Notes: generated by a model from the sequence alone, not told the origin. A stretch of DNA of 64,000 nucleotides from Planctomyces sp. SH-PL14 (GCF_001610835.1 NZ_CP011270.1:806001-870000); one strand, 5' to 3'. Shown: positions 27,383 to 36,580, numbered from the stretch's first letter. Numbers and translations: made by a program.

Positions 27383-28222
27383 TCACTTCGAGCGGGCCTT
27401 CATGAACGCCAGGCCCTTCGTCGCGAGATGCTCTTCCGAAGGGAACATCCGCCGCCAGATCCGGGTGGCGGCCGCCAGGTCCGGCAGCGCCAGGCCGAAG
27501 GCTTCGATCATCATCCAGCCGTCGTACTTGACGTCCTTGAGGGCCTGGAAGCTGGCGTCCCAGTTGATGCCCCCTTCGCCCGGCGTGGAGCGGTCGTTCT
27601 CGGAGATGTGCACGTGGACCATCTGGTCCGCGCACGCCTTGACCGCCGCGCCGATGTTCTTTTCCTCGATGTTCGCGTGGAACGTGTCGTACATCATCTT
27701 GAGGTTCGGGTGGTTCACCTCGCGGGTGAACCGGGCACAGTCCTCGGCACAGTTGAGGAAGTAGCACTCGAACCGGTTCAGGTACTCGACGACGAGCGTC
27801 ACGTTGTTGGCTTTGGCGTGGTCGGCCGCCTTGGCCAGGATCTCCTGGCCCCACTTCCACTCTTCTTCCGTCCGCCCCTTCCCGGTGAATTCGCCGAGGG
27901 CGGAGTGGATCGGCCCGCAGAGGTGCGTCGCGCCGGCCGCGGCGACCATGTCGATCGCCTTCTTGAGCCGCGCGAGGCCCGCCGCCCGGATCCCGGCGTC
28001 GGGCGAGATCGGGTTCTCGGTCGGGGTGCAGACCGTCACGGCCGTCGCGCCGAGGCCCAGTTCCTTGAGCCGCTTGCCGACCGCCTGGTAGTTGGCCAGC
28101 GTCATGTCGAACACCGGCAGCTCGACCCCGTCGTAACCCCAGCCTTTGATCTTTTCCAGGAGCGGGGCCGTCGAGTCGTCGACCGCCGAGGTCCACAGGA
28201 GCAGATTCATCCCGTACTTCAT
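27383..28222 (-). CDS. Sugar phosphate isomerase/epimerase-type TIM barrel protein
   Basis: A protein of 279 residues starting MKYGMNLLLWTSAV. It has the xylose-isomerase-like barrel with likely metal ligands in LVVEYLNRFECYF (Glu), MMYDTFHANIEEKNI (Asp, His), HVHISENDRSTPGEGGINW (His) and MIEAFGL (Glu). This is the pattern of D-tagatose/D-psicose 3-epimerases. Planctomycetes have many paralogues, so the exact sugar is uncertain. The start overlaps the stop of the upstream gene as ATGA, so the two are coupled. Confidence 0.85.
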   Translation of the reverse strand: MKYGMNLLLWTSAVDDSTAPLLEKIKGWGYDGVELPVFDMTLANYQAVGKRLKELGLGATAVTVCTPTENPISPDAGIRAAGLARLKKAIDMVAAAGATHLCGPIHSALGEFTGKGRTEEEWKWGQEILAKAADHAKANNVTLVVEYLNRFECYFLNCAEDCARFTREVNHPNLKMMYDTFHANIEEKNIGAAVKACADQMVHVHISENDRSTPGEGGINWDASFQALKDVKYDGWMMIEAFGLALPDLAAATRIWRRMFPSEEHLATKGLAFMKARSK

Positions 28223-28905
28223 TGGAGCGTCCTCAATGCAGTGGTAGGCCAGGTGAACAGGTCGTCCGGCAGGAGTGCGTGAAAATGCTCCTCGACGATG
28301 ACTGCCCCCTCCCGCAGCACCGGCAGGGCCGTCTGGGGGAGGTCCGGCAGTTTGACCCGCCGCATGACTTGGTTCAAGCGTCGCAGAAGCCGCTCGGGAT
28401 CGGGGTAATCGACGAGAAACCGCTCCTCGATGAAGAGCGGAATCAGACGGGAGAGCCGTTCCGTCGGGGTCCGGGCGGCCCGGTTGACCACTCCCTGGAC
28501 CAGGTGGCCGTCGACTTCCCGCAGCCCCTCGTAGTAGCGGTCGAGGGCCCCCGGGTGCCGCTCCATCAGGGCGACGTCGAGGAGCAGTTCCATGACGACA
28601 TGCCCCAGGAAGCTGGCGGGGAAGTCCGGATCGGGATCGAGCGCCCGGAACGCGGCGGTGAGGCGGTTCGTCGCCAGGGCGAATCCCGGCGTGGCGTGGA
28701 ACCACTGGTCGTCGCTGAGGTGCTGGAGGATCCCGTAGGCGATCTCCCGCTCCTCGTGGCTGCCAAGCGATTCGACGATCGGCTCCAGGATCCGCGACCG
28801 GACCCGGACCTGCCGGTCGGCGACGGAGAGCCAGTCCGGAACGGCGGTCCCCGCCGCGAACCAGGGGCGGTCCAGATAACGGAGGGCGTGGGCGAGGTAG
28901 TTCAT
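28219..28905 (-). CDS. AcpH-like (ACP phosphodiesterase family) hypothetical protein
   Basis: A protein of 228 residues starting MNYLAHALRYLDRPWFAAGTAVPDW. The N-L/Y-L-A-H start, the following G-x-x-x-x-D, the DQWFHATPGF segment and the helical LGHVVMELLLD region resemble ACP phosphodiesterase (DUF479) proteins. Homology is distant and the enzyme activity is unproven. It is the first gene of a two-gene unit with the TIM-barrel epimerase-like gene (ATGA overlap). It starts 34 bases after a strong terminator that insulates it from the gene upstream. Confidence 0.6.
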   Translation of the reverse strand: MNYLAHALRYLDRPWFAAGTAVPDWLSVADRQVRVRSRILEPIVESLGSHEEREIAYGILQHLSDDQWFHATPGFALATNRLTAAFRALDPDPDFPASFLGHVVMELLLDVALMERHPGALDRYYEGLREVDGHLVQGVVNRAARTPTERLSRLIPLFIEERFLVDYPDPERLLRRLNQVMRRVKLPDLPQTALPVLREGAVIVEEHFHALLPDDLFTWPTTALRTLQ

Positions 28906-28939
28906 CGGCAGCCGGGAAGGAGGGTCCGCCGAATCATAG

Positions 28940-28979
28940 AAAAAGCCCGAATCGGAACAGGTCCGATTCGGGCTTTTTT
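28940..28979 (-). terminator. Rho-independent terminator
   Basis: The 17-bp stem (AAAAAGCCCGAATCGGA pairs with its complement) has a five- to six-base loop and ends in a T-run on both strands. It lies 88 bases beyond the stop at 29067 and ends the minus-strand transcript of the 728-residue protein gene. Between it and that stop is a short repeated tract of the ACTGACAACCGA type. Confidence 0.9.
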
Positions 28980-29066
28980 GAAAACTCGGTCGATCGGAGG
29001 TCACCCGCTCCCAGTCCCGCTGTCAGCCTTGAACTGACAACCGAAGACTGAGAACTGACCACTCCC

Positions 29067-31253
29067 TCACTTCATGCGAGCGGTGATCCAGCCCGCATCC
29101 GTGACGAGCGACTTGACGTTGAGGCGGAGCACCCGCTCCTTGCCCACGTCGAAGTTCCCCTTGAACTTCTGCGTCTTGAACGCGCTTTCGATGTTCTGAC
29201 GCATGATGTTCGCCCGGGTGATCTGCATCCCCGGCTCGGCGACCCGCTGACCCGGGATCGGCTTGACGCTCACGCGGCCCCGCTCCATCAGGATCTCGTC
29301 CCCCTGAACGGAGAAGACGAGCGGGATGATGATGAGCTGCGGCGGAATGTCTTCCTGCCCTTCCCGGTGCATGCCGGTGCGGAGCTGCAGGTTGACTTCG
29401 CCATCTTCGATCTGGAACCGGATCGGGTCTTCCTTGTCGAAGATGAAGGTGATTTCCTGGCGGGCTTCTTCGGACGGGGCGGCCTTGGCCGGGAACTTGA
29501 ACTTGTCGCCCAGGAGCTTCTTCATCCGCTCCTGGAGGCGCTCGCGGACCTGCGTTTCCGTCAGGGTCTGGCCGTGGAATCCAGCCCGGTCCATGCTGTT
29601 GTTGAGCAGGCTCTCGTGGGCCTGGACGAGCATTTCCGAGGCATCGGTCACGACGCCGGGAGCGGGGGCGTTGGCCGCCAGCTCATCCGGGTTCATGACG
29701 CGGGCCCGGAGCTCGATCTGCGTGTCGGTCGAGCTGAGCGACATCGCGTCCGGATAGACCCCCAGCTCGCGGAGCGGGCCGTAGAGGCGGGTTTCCAGCT
29801 CCATCGAAGCCCCGTTGAACTTGTCGGAGACCTCGGAGTTGAGACGCGGGCCGATCTGCTGCCGGATCTTGTCGGCGGCGAGGTAGTTCGCCTGGCCGCG
29901 GCGGGAGTTGGCGACGCTCAGGGCCTTGCTCTGGGCAAACCGCCGGACGATCGGAATCCAGTCCGCCTTGGTGCTCGCGCCGGTGAACTGCGTGTTCGCG
30001 GAGACGGAGACCGTCGCCGGGGACGAGAAGAAGTTGTGGCCGTCGGTCCAGATCCGCTTGTCGGCATGGAACCGGTGGTGTCCGACAGAGTAGACCGAGG
30101 CCTGATCGGTCGAGGCCGTGCTGTTGACCGAGACGTTGCCGTTGACCTGGAGCAGGAAGGCGGCGTTCGAGGCGTCCGGAATCACGTCGACGCTGACCGT
30201 CGTGTCGGTGCAGGAGTAGCCGGAGACGCTCGCCTCCATGACCCGGTCGTTGATCCACGACGCTTCGCGGCGGCTGTCCGAGAACATCCGCTGCAGGATC
30301 CCCTCGCCGGTAAAGACGCGGAGGTTGTAGTTGAAGTACGCGTCCCGCATGGCGTCCTGCAGCGTCGCCCCATCGGGCGACAGGGCCGATGCGGACTGGT
30401 AGGCGCTGCGGACCGCCTCGGTCGACGTGCTGGAGCGGACGGTCTCGAACTTCTCGAGGGCCGTCACCAGTTCGCCGAGGCGTTCGCGGTACGCCTTGCC
30501 GGCCTCTTCACCCGCCGGCAGTTCGGAGGCGCTCGCCAACCGGACCAGCGACGAGTTCAGGTTTACGAAAGCGTTCCGCCCCAGGAACTTCTGCTGATCG
30601 GGAGGAAGCGTTCCCCGGTTGCCGATCTTTCCGCTGACCCGCTTGACCATCTCGAGCTGAGGCGCCGGATCGTCGGCTCCCTGGGCGAGCTGCGTCAGGG
30701 CGTCCGCCTCGACGTAGGGAAGCCACTTCTCGCCGCCGGCGACCGACTTGAGGTCGCTGCGGAGGGCCGACAGCCGCTCGCCGAGCTCTTTCCGCGCGGC
30801 GGTCAGCTCATCGGACTTCTTCTTGGAGACGTCCTGCTGGGAGCTTTCGAGAACCGCTTCCGCGATCCGGATCCGCCGCTGGAGGCGGGCGTACAGCCGG
30901 CTGAGCGGCCCCTGGATGGAAGCGTACTTCCGGTCCTGGAGGGCAGTCTTCATCGTGGCGAGCTTGACCCGGAGTCCGTCCAGGGCCGCCTGCTGCTCGG
31001 TCGGAGTCGCGGCCCCGTAGAACTTTTCCACGCGGGCGGCGGCATCGGCGGCCCACTCCGCCCACGCTCCGTCCAGGCTTTCGAAATCGACGTCCGTCAG
31101 CCCTTCGGGAACCTCACCGGGGAACAGGGAGCCCCCCGCCGGCGGCTCGACGCCCCAGGTGCTGGTCCCGAGAAGCCCCAGGCACAGCAGCCCGGCGGCG
31201 ATCCGCTTCTTCCAGGTTCGCTGCACTGATGGAAAGCTGATCGATCGTTGCAT
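29067..31253 (-). CDS. Large secreted hypothetical protein
   Basis: 728 residues from ATG 31253. An N-terminal signal peptide is present: a basic start (MQRSISFPSVQRTWKKR), then IAAGLLCLGLLGTSTWGVEPP. Residues ~40-330 are mostly helical. The middle has a string of beta strands with YSVGHHRFHADKRIWTDGHNF. The C-terminal ~200 residues are mixed, containing FIFDKEDPIRFQIEDGEVNL and ending in VKSLVTDAGWITARMK. I recognise no catalytic motif or named domain. It probably acts outside the cytoplasm. The transcript ends at the terminator at 28940-28979. Confidence 0.75.
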   Translation of the reverse strand: MQRSISFPSVQRTWKKRIAAGLLCLGLLGTSTWGVEPPAGGSLFPGEVPEGLTDVDFESLDGAWAEWAADAAARVEKFYGAATPTEQQAALDGLRVKLATMKTALQDRKYASIQGPLSRLYARLQRRIRIAEAVLESSQQDVSKKKSDELTAARKELGERLSALRSDLKSVAGGEKWLPYVEADALTQLAQGADDPAPQLEMVKRVSGKIGNRGTLPPDQQKFLGRNAFVNLNSSLVRLASASELPAGEEAGKAYRERLGELVTALEKFETVRSSTSTEAVRSAYQSASALSPDGATLQDAMRDAYFNYNLRVFTGEGILQRMFSDSRREASWINDRVMEASVSGYSCTDTTVSVDVIPDASNAAFLLQVNGNVSVNSTASTDQASVYSVGHHRFHADKRIWTDGHNFFSSPATVSVSANTQFTGASTKADWIPIVRRFAQSKALSVANSRRGQANYLAADKIRQQIGPRLNSEVSDKFNGASMELETRLYGPLRELGVYPDAMSLSSTDTQIELRARVMNPDELAANAPAPGVVTDASEMLVQAHESLLNNSMDRAGFHGQTLTETQVRERLQERMKKLLGDKFKFPAKAAPSEEARQEITFIFDKEDPIRFQIEDGEVNLQLRTGMHREGQEDIPPQLIIIPLVFSVQGDEILMERGRVSVKPIPGQRVAEPGMQITRANIMRQNIESAFKTQKFKGNFDVGKERVLRLNVKSLVTDAGWITARMK

Positions 31254-31786
31254 CACGCGCTCAGTCCTCGCGGTTCCCCGCAAAAGTTATCGACACTCGC
31301 CGGTGGAAGGTCGTTATGCGTCATGCAAAACCTGACTCACCTGCTTCAAGGCAATCGACAGAATCGTCACGGCAGGATCATCCCGCCTACTCGGCCCACC
31401 TTACCGCATCACCTCGGCGGCCACAACGGGCAGGGCGGCTGTTCAAGACCTTGAACGATTCGTTTTCCCCAATGTTTCTCCGGAAATGCGCTTGCCGAGC
31501 CCGCTTCGTATCGTCGGCGGAGCCGTGAAGCTTTCACGGTAACGAAAAACCTAGCGATCTTTCCGTTCTTGCCTGTTCTACCAACGTGTGGCCTAAAAGC
31601 TGCAATTTGGCATCACAGCTTGCAAGCAAGGCACTCGGGTGCCTCTCCGGGACTCGCGATCCCGGGGAACCGCCGTCCAAGCTTCAGAGTGGATCAGACT
31701 TTGGAGCGTCCGGCATTCGGATTCGGACGGTGGAGAACGCATGTCTCAAAAACTCTACAGACACCTTGGGAAAGGAACTTTCACTC
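31254..31786 (+). other. 533-bp gap with a structured leader upstream of the pilin-like gene
   Basis: No coding frame with a plausible product is seen. There is a perfect dyad CCGTGAA-GCT-TTCACGG at 31523-31539. Three successive small hairpins follow: AAGCTG/CAGCTT at 31597-31621, GGCAC-TCGG-GTGCC at 31630-31643 (a UNCG-type loop), and CCGGGA/TCCCGG at 31647-31665. They would lie in the 5' untranslated region of the 31787 gene if transcription starts before 31590. This resembles a structured leader, but it matches no riboswitch that I can name. Confidence 0.45.
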
Positions 31787-32119
31787 ATGCTGCGTACCCT
31801 CCTTCGCGATGAAGCTGGCTTCATCGTTTCGGCTGAACTCGTCCTCGTCGCCACCATCCTCGTGATCGGCATGATCGTCGGTCTGAGCGAAGTCCAGCAC
31901 GCTGTCGTGCAGGAACTCAACGACGTTGGCGACGCCATCGGCAACCTGAACCAGAGCTACTACTTCGGCGGCTTCCTGGCTCAGAAGAACCAGGGCCCGG
32001 CCAACCAGGTCAAGGCCTACACCCGTGGATCGGTCTTCGCTGACACGGTCGACGAGTGCGACAACGATCAGTGCTCCATCGCCTGCGACGGCCCGGTTGC
32101 CGAAGCTCCGAAGCCCTAA
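31787..32119 (+). CDS. Flp/type IV pilin-like small membrane protein
   Basis: A protein of 110 residues, MLRTLLRDEAGFIVSAELVL at the start. A short basic leader is followed by AGF and, six residues after the glycine, a glutamate inside a single hydrophobic helix (VSAELVLVATILVIGMIVGL). That is the layout of prepilin N-termini, and the glutamate in SAEL would be the conserved +5/+6 residue. The rest is an exposed domain with QSYYFGGF and a four-cysteine tail (two in DECDNDQC, two in SIACDG, the last at CDG). No pilus assembly gene is near. GGAA lies ~10 bases upstream of ATG 31787, which overlies an otherwise longer open frame. Confidence 0.7.
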   Translation: MLRTLLRDEAGFIVSAELVLVATILVIGMIVGLSEVQHAVVQELNDVGDAIGNLNQSYYFGGFLAQKNQGPANQVKAYTRGSVFADTVDECDNDQCSIACDGPVAEAPKP

Positions 32120-32145
32120 TCGGATCGCGTAAGTTGAGTCCTCTC

Positions 32146-32180
32146 AACGCCGCCGGTAACCCCGGCGGCGTTATTCTTTT
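32146..32180 (+). terminator. Bidirectional rho-independent terminator
   Basis: An 11-bp GC-rich stem (AACGCCGCCGG with its complement, 32146-32156 and 32162-32172) is followed by ATTCTTTTT on the plus strand. It ends the pilin-like transcript 27 bases after its stop. The stop codon of the convergent kinase gene (32171-32173) lies at its edge. Confidence 0.85.
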
Positions 32181-33943
32181 TCCGGGGCCGCACCTGGCGC
32201 GCCGGATGGGGCATCGGGAGCCGAGGACTCCGATTCCGCCTGGGCCGGCTGGGGATCGGGCTCCCCCGAGTCCCCCTTCGTGGCAGCGGGCAAGGAGCGG
32301 GGCGGCTTCTGGGCCGTCGAATCGGGGAGTCGCCGGCGGGCTTCGTCGTCGTCCCGGTACAGTTCGCGGAGGCTCGCCTCCAGGCGGTCCGCTTCGACCG
32401 TCTTCCCTGCTTTTCGCAGTTCGGCGATCCGGGCCAGGGTCTGGCTCATGACCTCGAAGCCCTGCCCTTCCGGCTGGGCGTCGAGCTCCTCGACCATCGC
32501 GTCGACCATGCTGACGGTCGCTTCCGAGTCGGGTTGGCTCCGCAGGACGTCGGCCAACGAAATCAGGAGCCGGCGGGCCTTGGCGGTCTGCCCCATCTGG
32601 CGGTGGTGCATCGCCTGCGCGAGGAACCGCTCCAGCTCCGTCCGCGGGACTTTCTCCCCCTTCGCCCCCCGCCGGCCGAGGAACGATTTCCGGAAGTCGT
32701 AGAGAGCCAGTTTCCGCAGGTACGGCTCGATCTTCGGCTCCCAGGTGTCCGGGTCCTCCAGCATCAGGGGCTCGAAGACATCGCGGCGGGCTTCGTCCCA
32801 CGCGGGACCGGCGGGCTGCGCCATGAGCTCCTCGCCGCGGGCAAACAGCTTTTCCGGCGACGGAGCGCGTCGCGACCACCACCACGACACCGAGCCGATG
32901 AGCATCAGGAGCATCAGCACCAGAACCCAGGTGTTGTCGAAGACCTTTTCCAGGGGACTCTGTTCGTGCTGCCGCGCGATCTCGCCGCGGATCAGGTCCC
33001 GCATCAGGGTTCCGCCGACGGGGCCGTGATCGAAGTCGCCGACCGCCGGGGCGGTTTCTTCGGTCCCCCGCGCGCCGTCGACATCGATCGTTCCCGAGTG
33101 GGCCAGGTCGACCTTCTTCGGGATCTCCTGCAGCCGCAGCGACAGGACGTAGGCGTCGGGAAAACGGTCTTTCGGCTCCTTCGCGAGGCACTGGCAGACG
33201 AGCGAATCGAGCCAGTGGGGGATGTCCGGGACGATCCGCCGCGGACTGTCGAAGCGGCCGAACTTGTGCTTCTGGACGATGTCGAGGGCGCTCTTCCCGG
33301 TGAACGGCGGCCGGCCGGTCAGCATCACGTACATGACCGCGCCGAGCGAGTAGATGTCGCTCTGCTTGGTGACCCGCTTCCCCTGGGCCTGCTCGGCAGA
33401 CATGTACTCCGCGGTGCCGATCACGCCGCCGGTCATCGTGACCTTGGAGGCGGCGAAGACCTGAGCCACGCCGAAGTCGGTCAGCTTGATGAGACCGGCC
33501 TCGTCGATGAGCAGGTTCGAGGGCTTCAGGTCGCGGTGGATGATCCCTGAGTTGTGGGCCGACTTGAGGGCCCGGCAGATCTGGACCGCGTAGTCGATGA
33601 CCGTTCGCCAGGGGATCCGCTTTTCGCGGTAGAGTTTTTCCGCGAGCGTTTCGCCCGCGACGTACTCCATGGCGTAGAAGTAGGTTCCTTCCCACTCGCC
33701 GCTCTCGTAGATCTCGACGACGTTCTCACCGCGGACCATCCGCATGGCGTCGATCTCGCGGCTGAAGCGGATGACGAGCCCTGGCTCGAGAGCCATCTGG
33801 GGCGGCAGCATTTTGACGGCCGCCTCCCGTCCGGTGGTTTCATGGACGCCCAGGAAGACCTGCCCCATCCCGCCGGCCCCCAGCAGTCGTTCGATGCGGT
33901 AAGGGCCGATCCGCTCCGGCGGGGCCGGAACCTGCGTTGTCAT
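32171..33943 (-). CDS. Membrane Ser/Thr protein kinase (PknB type)
   Basis: A protein of 590 residues. The kinase domain spans ~12-275: glycine loop LLGAGGMGQVFLG, VAIK-equivalent lysine in EAAVKMLPP, catalytic loop HRDLKPSN, DFG in LTDFGVAQV, APE-equivalent GTAEYMSAEQ, and DIYSLGAVMY. One transmembrane helix (WVLVLMLLMLIGSVSWWW, ~360) separates it from an extracytoplasmic helical region with no PASTA repeats and a Pro/Ser/Ala-rich tail ending APEKE. Planctomycetes have many such kinases; the signal and substrates are unknown. It lies upstream of repeat copy E. Confidence 0.93.
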   Translation of the reverse strand: MTTQVPAPPERIGPYRIERLLGAGGMGQVFLGVHETTGREAAVKMLPPQMALEPGLVIRFSREIDAMRMVRGENVVEIYESGEWEGTYFYAMEYVAGETLAEKLYREKRIPWRTVIDYAVQICRALKSAHNSGIIHRDLKPSNLLIDEAGLIKLTDFGVAQVFAASKVTMTGGVIGTAEYMSAEQAQGKRVTKQSDIYSLGAVMYVMLTGRPPFTGKSALDIVQKHKFGRFDSPRRIVPDIPHWLDSLVCQCLAKEPKDRFPDAYVLSLRLQEIPKKVDLAHSGTIDVDGARGTEETAPAVGDFDHGPVGGTLMRDLIRGEIARQHEQSPLEKVFDNTWVLVLMLLMLIGSVSWWWSRRAPSPEKLFARGEELMAQPAGPAWDEARRDVFEPLMLEDPDTWEPKIEPYLRKLALYDFRKSFLGRRGAKGEKVPRTELERFLAQAMHHRQMGQTAKARRLLISLADVLRSQPDSEATVSMVDAMVEELDAQPEGQGFEVMSQTLARIAELRKAGKTVEADRLEASLRELYRDDDEARRRLPDSTAQKPPRSLPAATKGDSGEPDPQPAQAESESSAPDAPSGAPGAAPEKE

Positions 33944-34147
33944 GAGATTCCCCGTGGGCGACCGGGAAGGGGGCGGGACGTGCGCGGCCTCCCGGCCGCG
34001 ACAGGCTCCCTTCGAATGGATTCTCGGGAGGATACCGCCGGGGCCGCGGCAGCGTTAACGTCCCGCGCCGGGGAGTTGTGGTGCGGGGGTATTGGTCGGT
34101 GAGGGCGAGGGAGCGGAAACGTCTTGTCCTGCTGGCTCGAAAGATGT

Positions 34148-34469
34148 CCTTGCCGGCACGGCGATGCCTGCTCAAACCCAATGTGCCACGGCCACTGGGG
34201 TCAAGGGGGTCTCACCCCCTTGCCGCCGGAGGCACTTCCATGAGGAACCGTGGGACACAACGGATGACCGCTTTGTGGAACCAGCGATGAAAACTCCCTC
34301 ACAACTCACCGCTCGCTTTGCAATTCCCACGGGTTGGCGAGGGGGCATACGGCACGGTGTCCGCGCTTGGACACACACTCCTTCAGAAGTCTCTCGACGA
34401 GACAAGCCTCCGGCGGGCAAAGGGGCGTTGCCCCTCTGCACTCCCCACCAGGGTGCCCCTGGACCCGGC
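34148..34469 (+). repeat. Structured intergenic repeat family, copy E
   Basis: It opens CCTTGCCGGCAC. Hairpin I is CAAGGGGG/CCCCCTTG with loop TCTCA. Hairpin II is AGGGGC-GTT-GCCCCT. Hairpin III is CCAGGG/CCCTGG. The long-range CCGCCGGAGGC helix and the GTGTCC/GGACAC dyad are exact. It lies between two minus-strand genes (kinase and lipoprotein), so it is upstream of one and downstream of the other. Confidence 0.92.
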
Positions 34470-34521
34470 TGGGCGCAATGCCTAAACACCATCGAGCGAA
34501 CGCTCCCGGCGGGGCCGCAAC

Positions 34522-35364
34522 CTACCGTCCGGACCGCATCGCCTCCGGCCGGCCCGGACGAACGGGGACCGTCTCCTCAAAACCCGTCGGAAGAATGTTC
34601 TGCTCGTCCACCCGCTCAAACACCATCGCCGCGGGAATCGGCGGGAGGATCTTCGAAAGCGCCACCTCGTGCGCCGCGATCGCTTCCCGGCTGCTGACGG
34701 GGACAGCCGCCACGATCCGCAGGAATTCACACAGCGCCACGGTCTGCTCCAGCGCACTCCAGTGCGCCTCCGTCTGGGTCCGCCAGTGAGCCGGCGCAAC
34801 CGAGACAGTCGCCGCCTGCCGCTCGATCGCCTCCAGTTTCCGCAGCAGAATCTCGATCCGGGCCTCGGCCCGCGCAATCTCCCTCGTAACGTCGACGTCC
34901 GCTTCCAGTTGCGAAGCCGCCCACGCCATGCTGATCCGCGACAGAAGCGACGCAAAGTCCTCGGCCCCAACTCCGGCATCCTGCAGCGCGGCCGCCGTCC
35001 GGGAGCCGTGTTTCCACGAGGCGGCGATCCGGGCCGGTTCAAGTCCTTCCCGGATACTGGACCGCCATCGCGCGAGGTTCTCCCGGGCCGCGCGATCGTG
35101 CGACAGTTCCGTGACCGTGCGGTCTTCCGGCTCGGGGGGTCGCGAACCAGGGAGGCGCTCGACAATCTGCAGGAACGCGGCGACTTCGCTCGAATTCAGA
35201 GGCTCGGAAATCGCCTTGGCGTTGACCAGCCCGGCCGATTCCGACGTTGCGGCAGGAGGCGAGGGGGGAGCCTCCGAACAGCCGCACAGCAGCAGAAGGC
35301 TGAGAACACCCGCCTTCGTCGCCGTCACCGCCGCAGTCGCCACTGCCCGCGCATCGAACTGCAT
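34522..35364 (-). CDS. Putative lipoprotein, helical, function unknown
   Basis: A protein of 280 residues. After a short N-terminal extension there is a signal sequence with a lipobox (SLLLLCGCSEAPP, lipidation likely at a cysteine of LCGC). The rest is largely helical (ASLLSRISMAWAASQLE, EIARAEARIEILLRKLEAIERQA). It ends in EETVPVRPGRPEAMRSGR. No known domain is recognised. The plausible place is the membrane surface facing the periplasm. ATG 35364 is used because it is the first in the frame; the first dozen residues before the basic region are unusual for a lipoprotein signal and the true start may be slightly internal. Confidence 0.65.
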   Translation of the reverse strand: MQFDARAVATAAVTATKAGVLSLLLLCGCSEAPPSPPAATSESAGLVNAKAISEPLNSSEVAAFLQIVERLPGSRPPEPEDRTVTELSHDRAARENLARWRSSIREGLEPARIAASWKHGSRTAAALQDAGVGAEDFASLLSRISMAWAASQLEADVDVTREIARAEARIEILLRKLEAIERQAATVSVAPAHWRTQTEAHWSALEQTVALCEFLRIVAAVPVSSREAIAAHEVALSKILPPIPAAMVFERVDEQNILPTGFEETVPVRPGRPEAMRSGR

Positions 35365-35760
35365 GCGTCCCTCCCTGGACCAAAGGGGTCATTCCGGTTC
35401 CACCGTCGATGCCGACTCTAGCGCGAAGTCCGCGGCAGGGTCAAGGGCCGGCGGCCTGCTCCGGTGGAACGCCTTGCACCGACACGTATTCCACATGCCC
35501 CCCTGCAACCGGCGAATCGTGCAAACCTTTCCCAGCGTGTCCTTTCCGCTCGCCTCCCCGCCGTTTGGGCCGCCGGAGCGGTCGAATCCGTAGAAGGGCT
35601 CCTGGGGCGTGAGTAGGATCATCCGCCCTTCACCGCCCCGTAACGCGATCTTCCTTTTGCGGCGACGCAATCCGGGAGCGATCGCGCGGGCCGAACCGGC
35701 GCGGGACAGGTTTGCGCTTCCCCGCCCCTATGGTTCTCTGCACAAAGGTCATCCGTCGAT
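35365..35760. other. 396-bp gap without a convincing gene
   Basis: The gap separates the divergent lipoprotein gene and the 35761 gene. An open frame on the minus strand (35389-35670) would give a 93-residue Arg-rich peptide of no recognisable type. I see no tRNA, terminator, or long dyad. Promoters for both neighbours presumably lie here, but no clear -35/-10 pair is visible. Confidence 0.4.
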
Positions 35761-36555
35761 ATGGTCCACGCTGTCGTTTCCGAGTCCGATCTCATTTCCC
35801 GCGCCCAGACCGCGCTCAGCGAGTGCAACTGGATCGTTGGAGAGTGCGCCGCGCAGTGGACGCAGCGTTACGCCCGCGGCCGGACCGACGCCGATTTCGG
35901 CGGTCTGATCGGACTCAGCGGCGATCAGGTCTACCAGCGACGGCGGGTCTGGGAGACGTTTGCCGACGTCCATAGCGAGTACAGCAAGCTGAAGTGGTCG
36001 CACTTCTATGCCGCGCTGACGTGGGATGACGCCTCGGAGTGCCTGCAGTGGGCCAACGAGAACGACGCGACCATCAATGAGATGAAGGCGTGGCGCCGGG
36101 CTCAGCATGGGGAGAACCTGGCGGAGCCGGCCGAGGACCTCGATCTTCCGCCGTTCGACCCGGTCAATGAGTACCTGACCGTGGAGCCGGGGGTGGTTCA
36201 GGAGCCTTCGATGGCGGGCGGTGGCAACCGGTTCCCGCGGGGCGAGGTGGCTGAGGGGACCGAGCGTCCGATTACGGCCGCCGGCTTTGCGCGGGAATCG
36301 TCGGAAGGGGAGTATGCCCCTTTCGGCAAGGGGGCTCGTGGGGGTGCTCCGGGTGGCGAAGACGGCGGGAGCAGCAGCCGGGCGGCGGCTTCGGTCGAGC
36401 AGATTGTGAAGCGGGTCGTTTCGGCGATTGAGAAGTGCGATGCCGCGATTTCGCCGGCGGTGATTGAGGAATTTGGGGCGTTGTCGATCACGCTGCAGCA
36501 GCGGTTGATCAATGCGGTGGACAACCTCGCCGCGAAGGTCGCCGGACTGCGGTAA
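35761..36555 (+). CDS. Hypothetical soluble protein with an N-terminal HTH-like segment
   Basis: A protein of 264 residues starting MVHAVVSESDLISRAQTAL. Residues ~45-115 (FGGLIGLSGDQVYQRRRVWE, YSKLKWSHFYAALTW, ATINEMKAWRRAQHG) look like short helices, the first pair with an HTH-like look as in 'choose-a-recognition-helix' ParB/DUF3102-type segments. Residues ~130-215 are Gly/Ser-rich linker. The C-terminal ~45 residues are a helical bundle element (ASVEQIVKRVVSAIEKCDAA). No membrane segment. The function is unknown. Its stop lies just before repeat copy F. Confidence 0.6.
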   Translation: MVHAVVSESDLISRAQTALSECNWIVGECAAQWTQRYARGRTDADFGGLIGLSGDQVYQRRRVWETFADVHSEYSKLKWSHFYAALTWDDASECLQWANENDATINEMKAWRRAQHGENLAEPAEDLDLPPFDPVNEYLTVEPGVVQEPSMAGGGNRFPRGEVAEGTERPITAAGFARESSEGEYAPFGKGARGGAPGGEDGGSSSRAAASVEQIVKRVVSAIEKCDAAISPAVIEEFGALSITLQQRLINAVDNLAAKVAGLR

Positions 36556-36580
36556 AGCTGATCATTGCGGGAGCCGCGCC

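Noticed and set aside
31607-31624. Sigma-54-like sequence TTGGCATCACAGCTTGCA before the pilin-like gene
   Set aside because: The GG-to-GC distance is one base too long, and the bases belong to a local hairpin.
34092-34697. Open frames of 60-200 codons across the structured repeats (for example 34092-34697, 6115-6735)
   Set aside because: The eight copies give different frames and lengths, with indels not in threes. The conserved signal is base pairing, not peptide sequence.
35389-35670. 93-codon minus-strand open frame between the lipoprotein gene and the 35761 gene
   Set aside because: Arg-rich composition, no ribosome binding site and no recognisable family; more likely chance in high-GC sequence.
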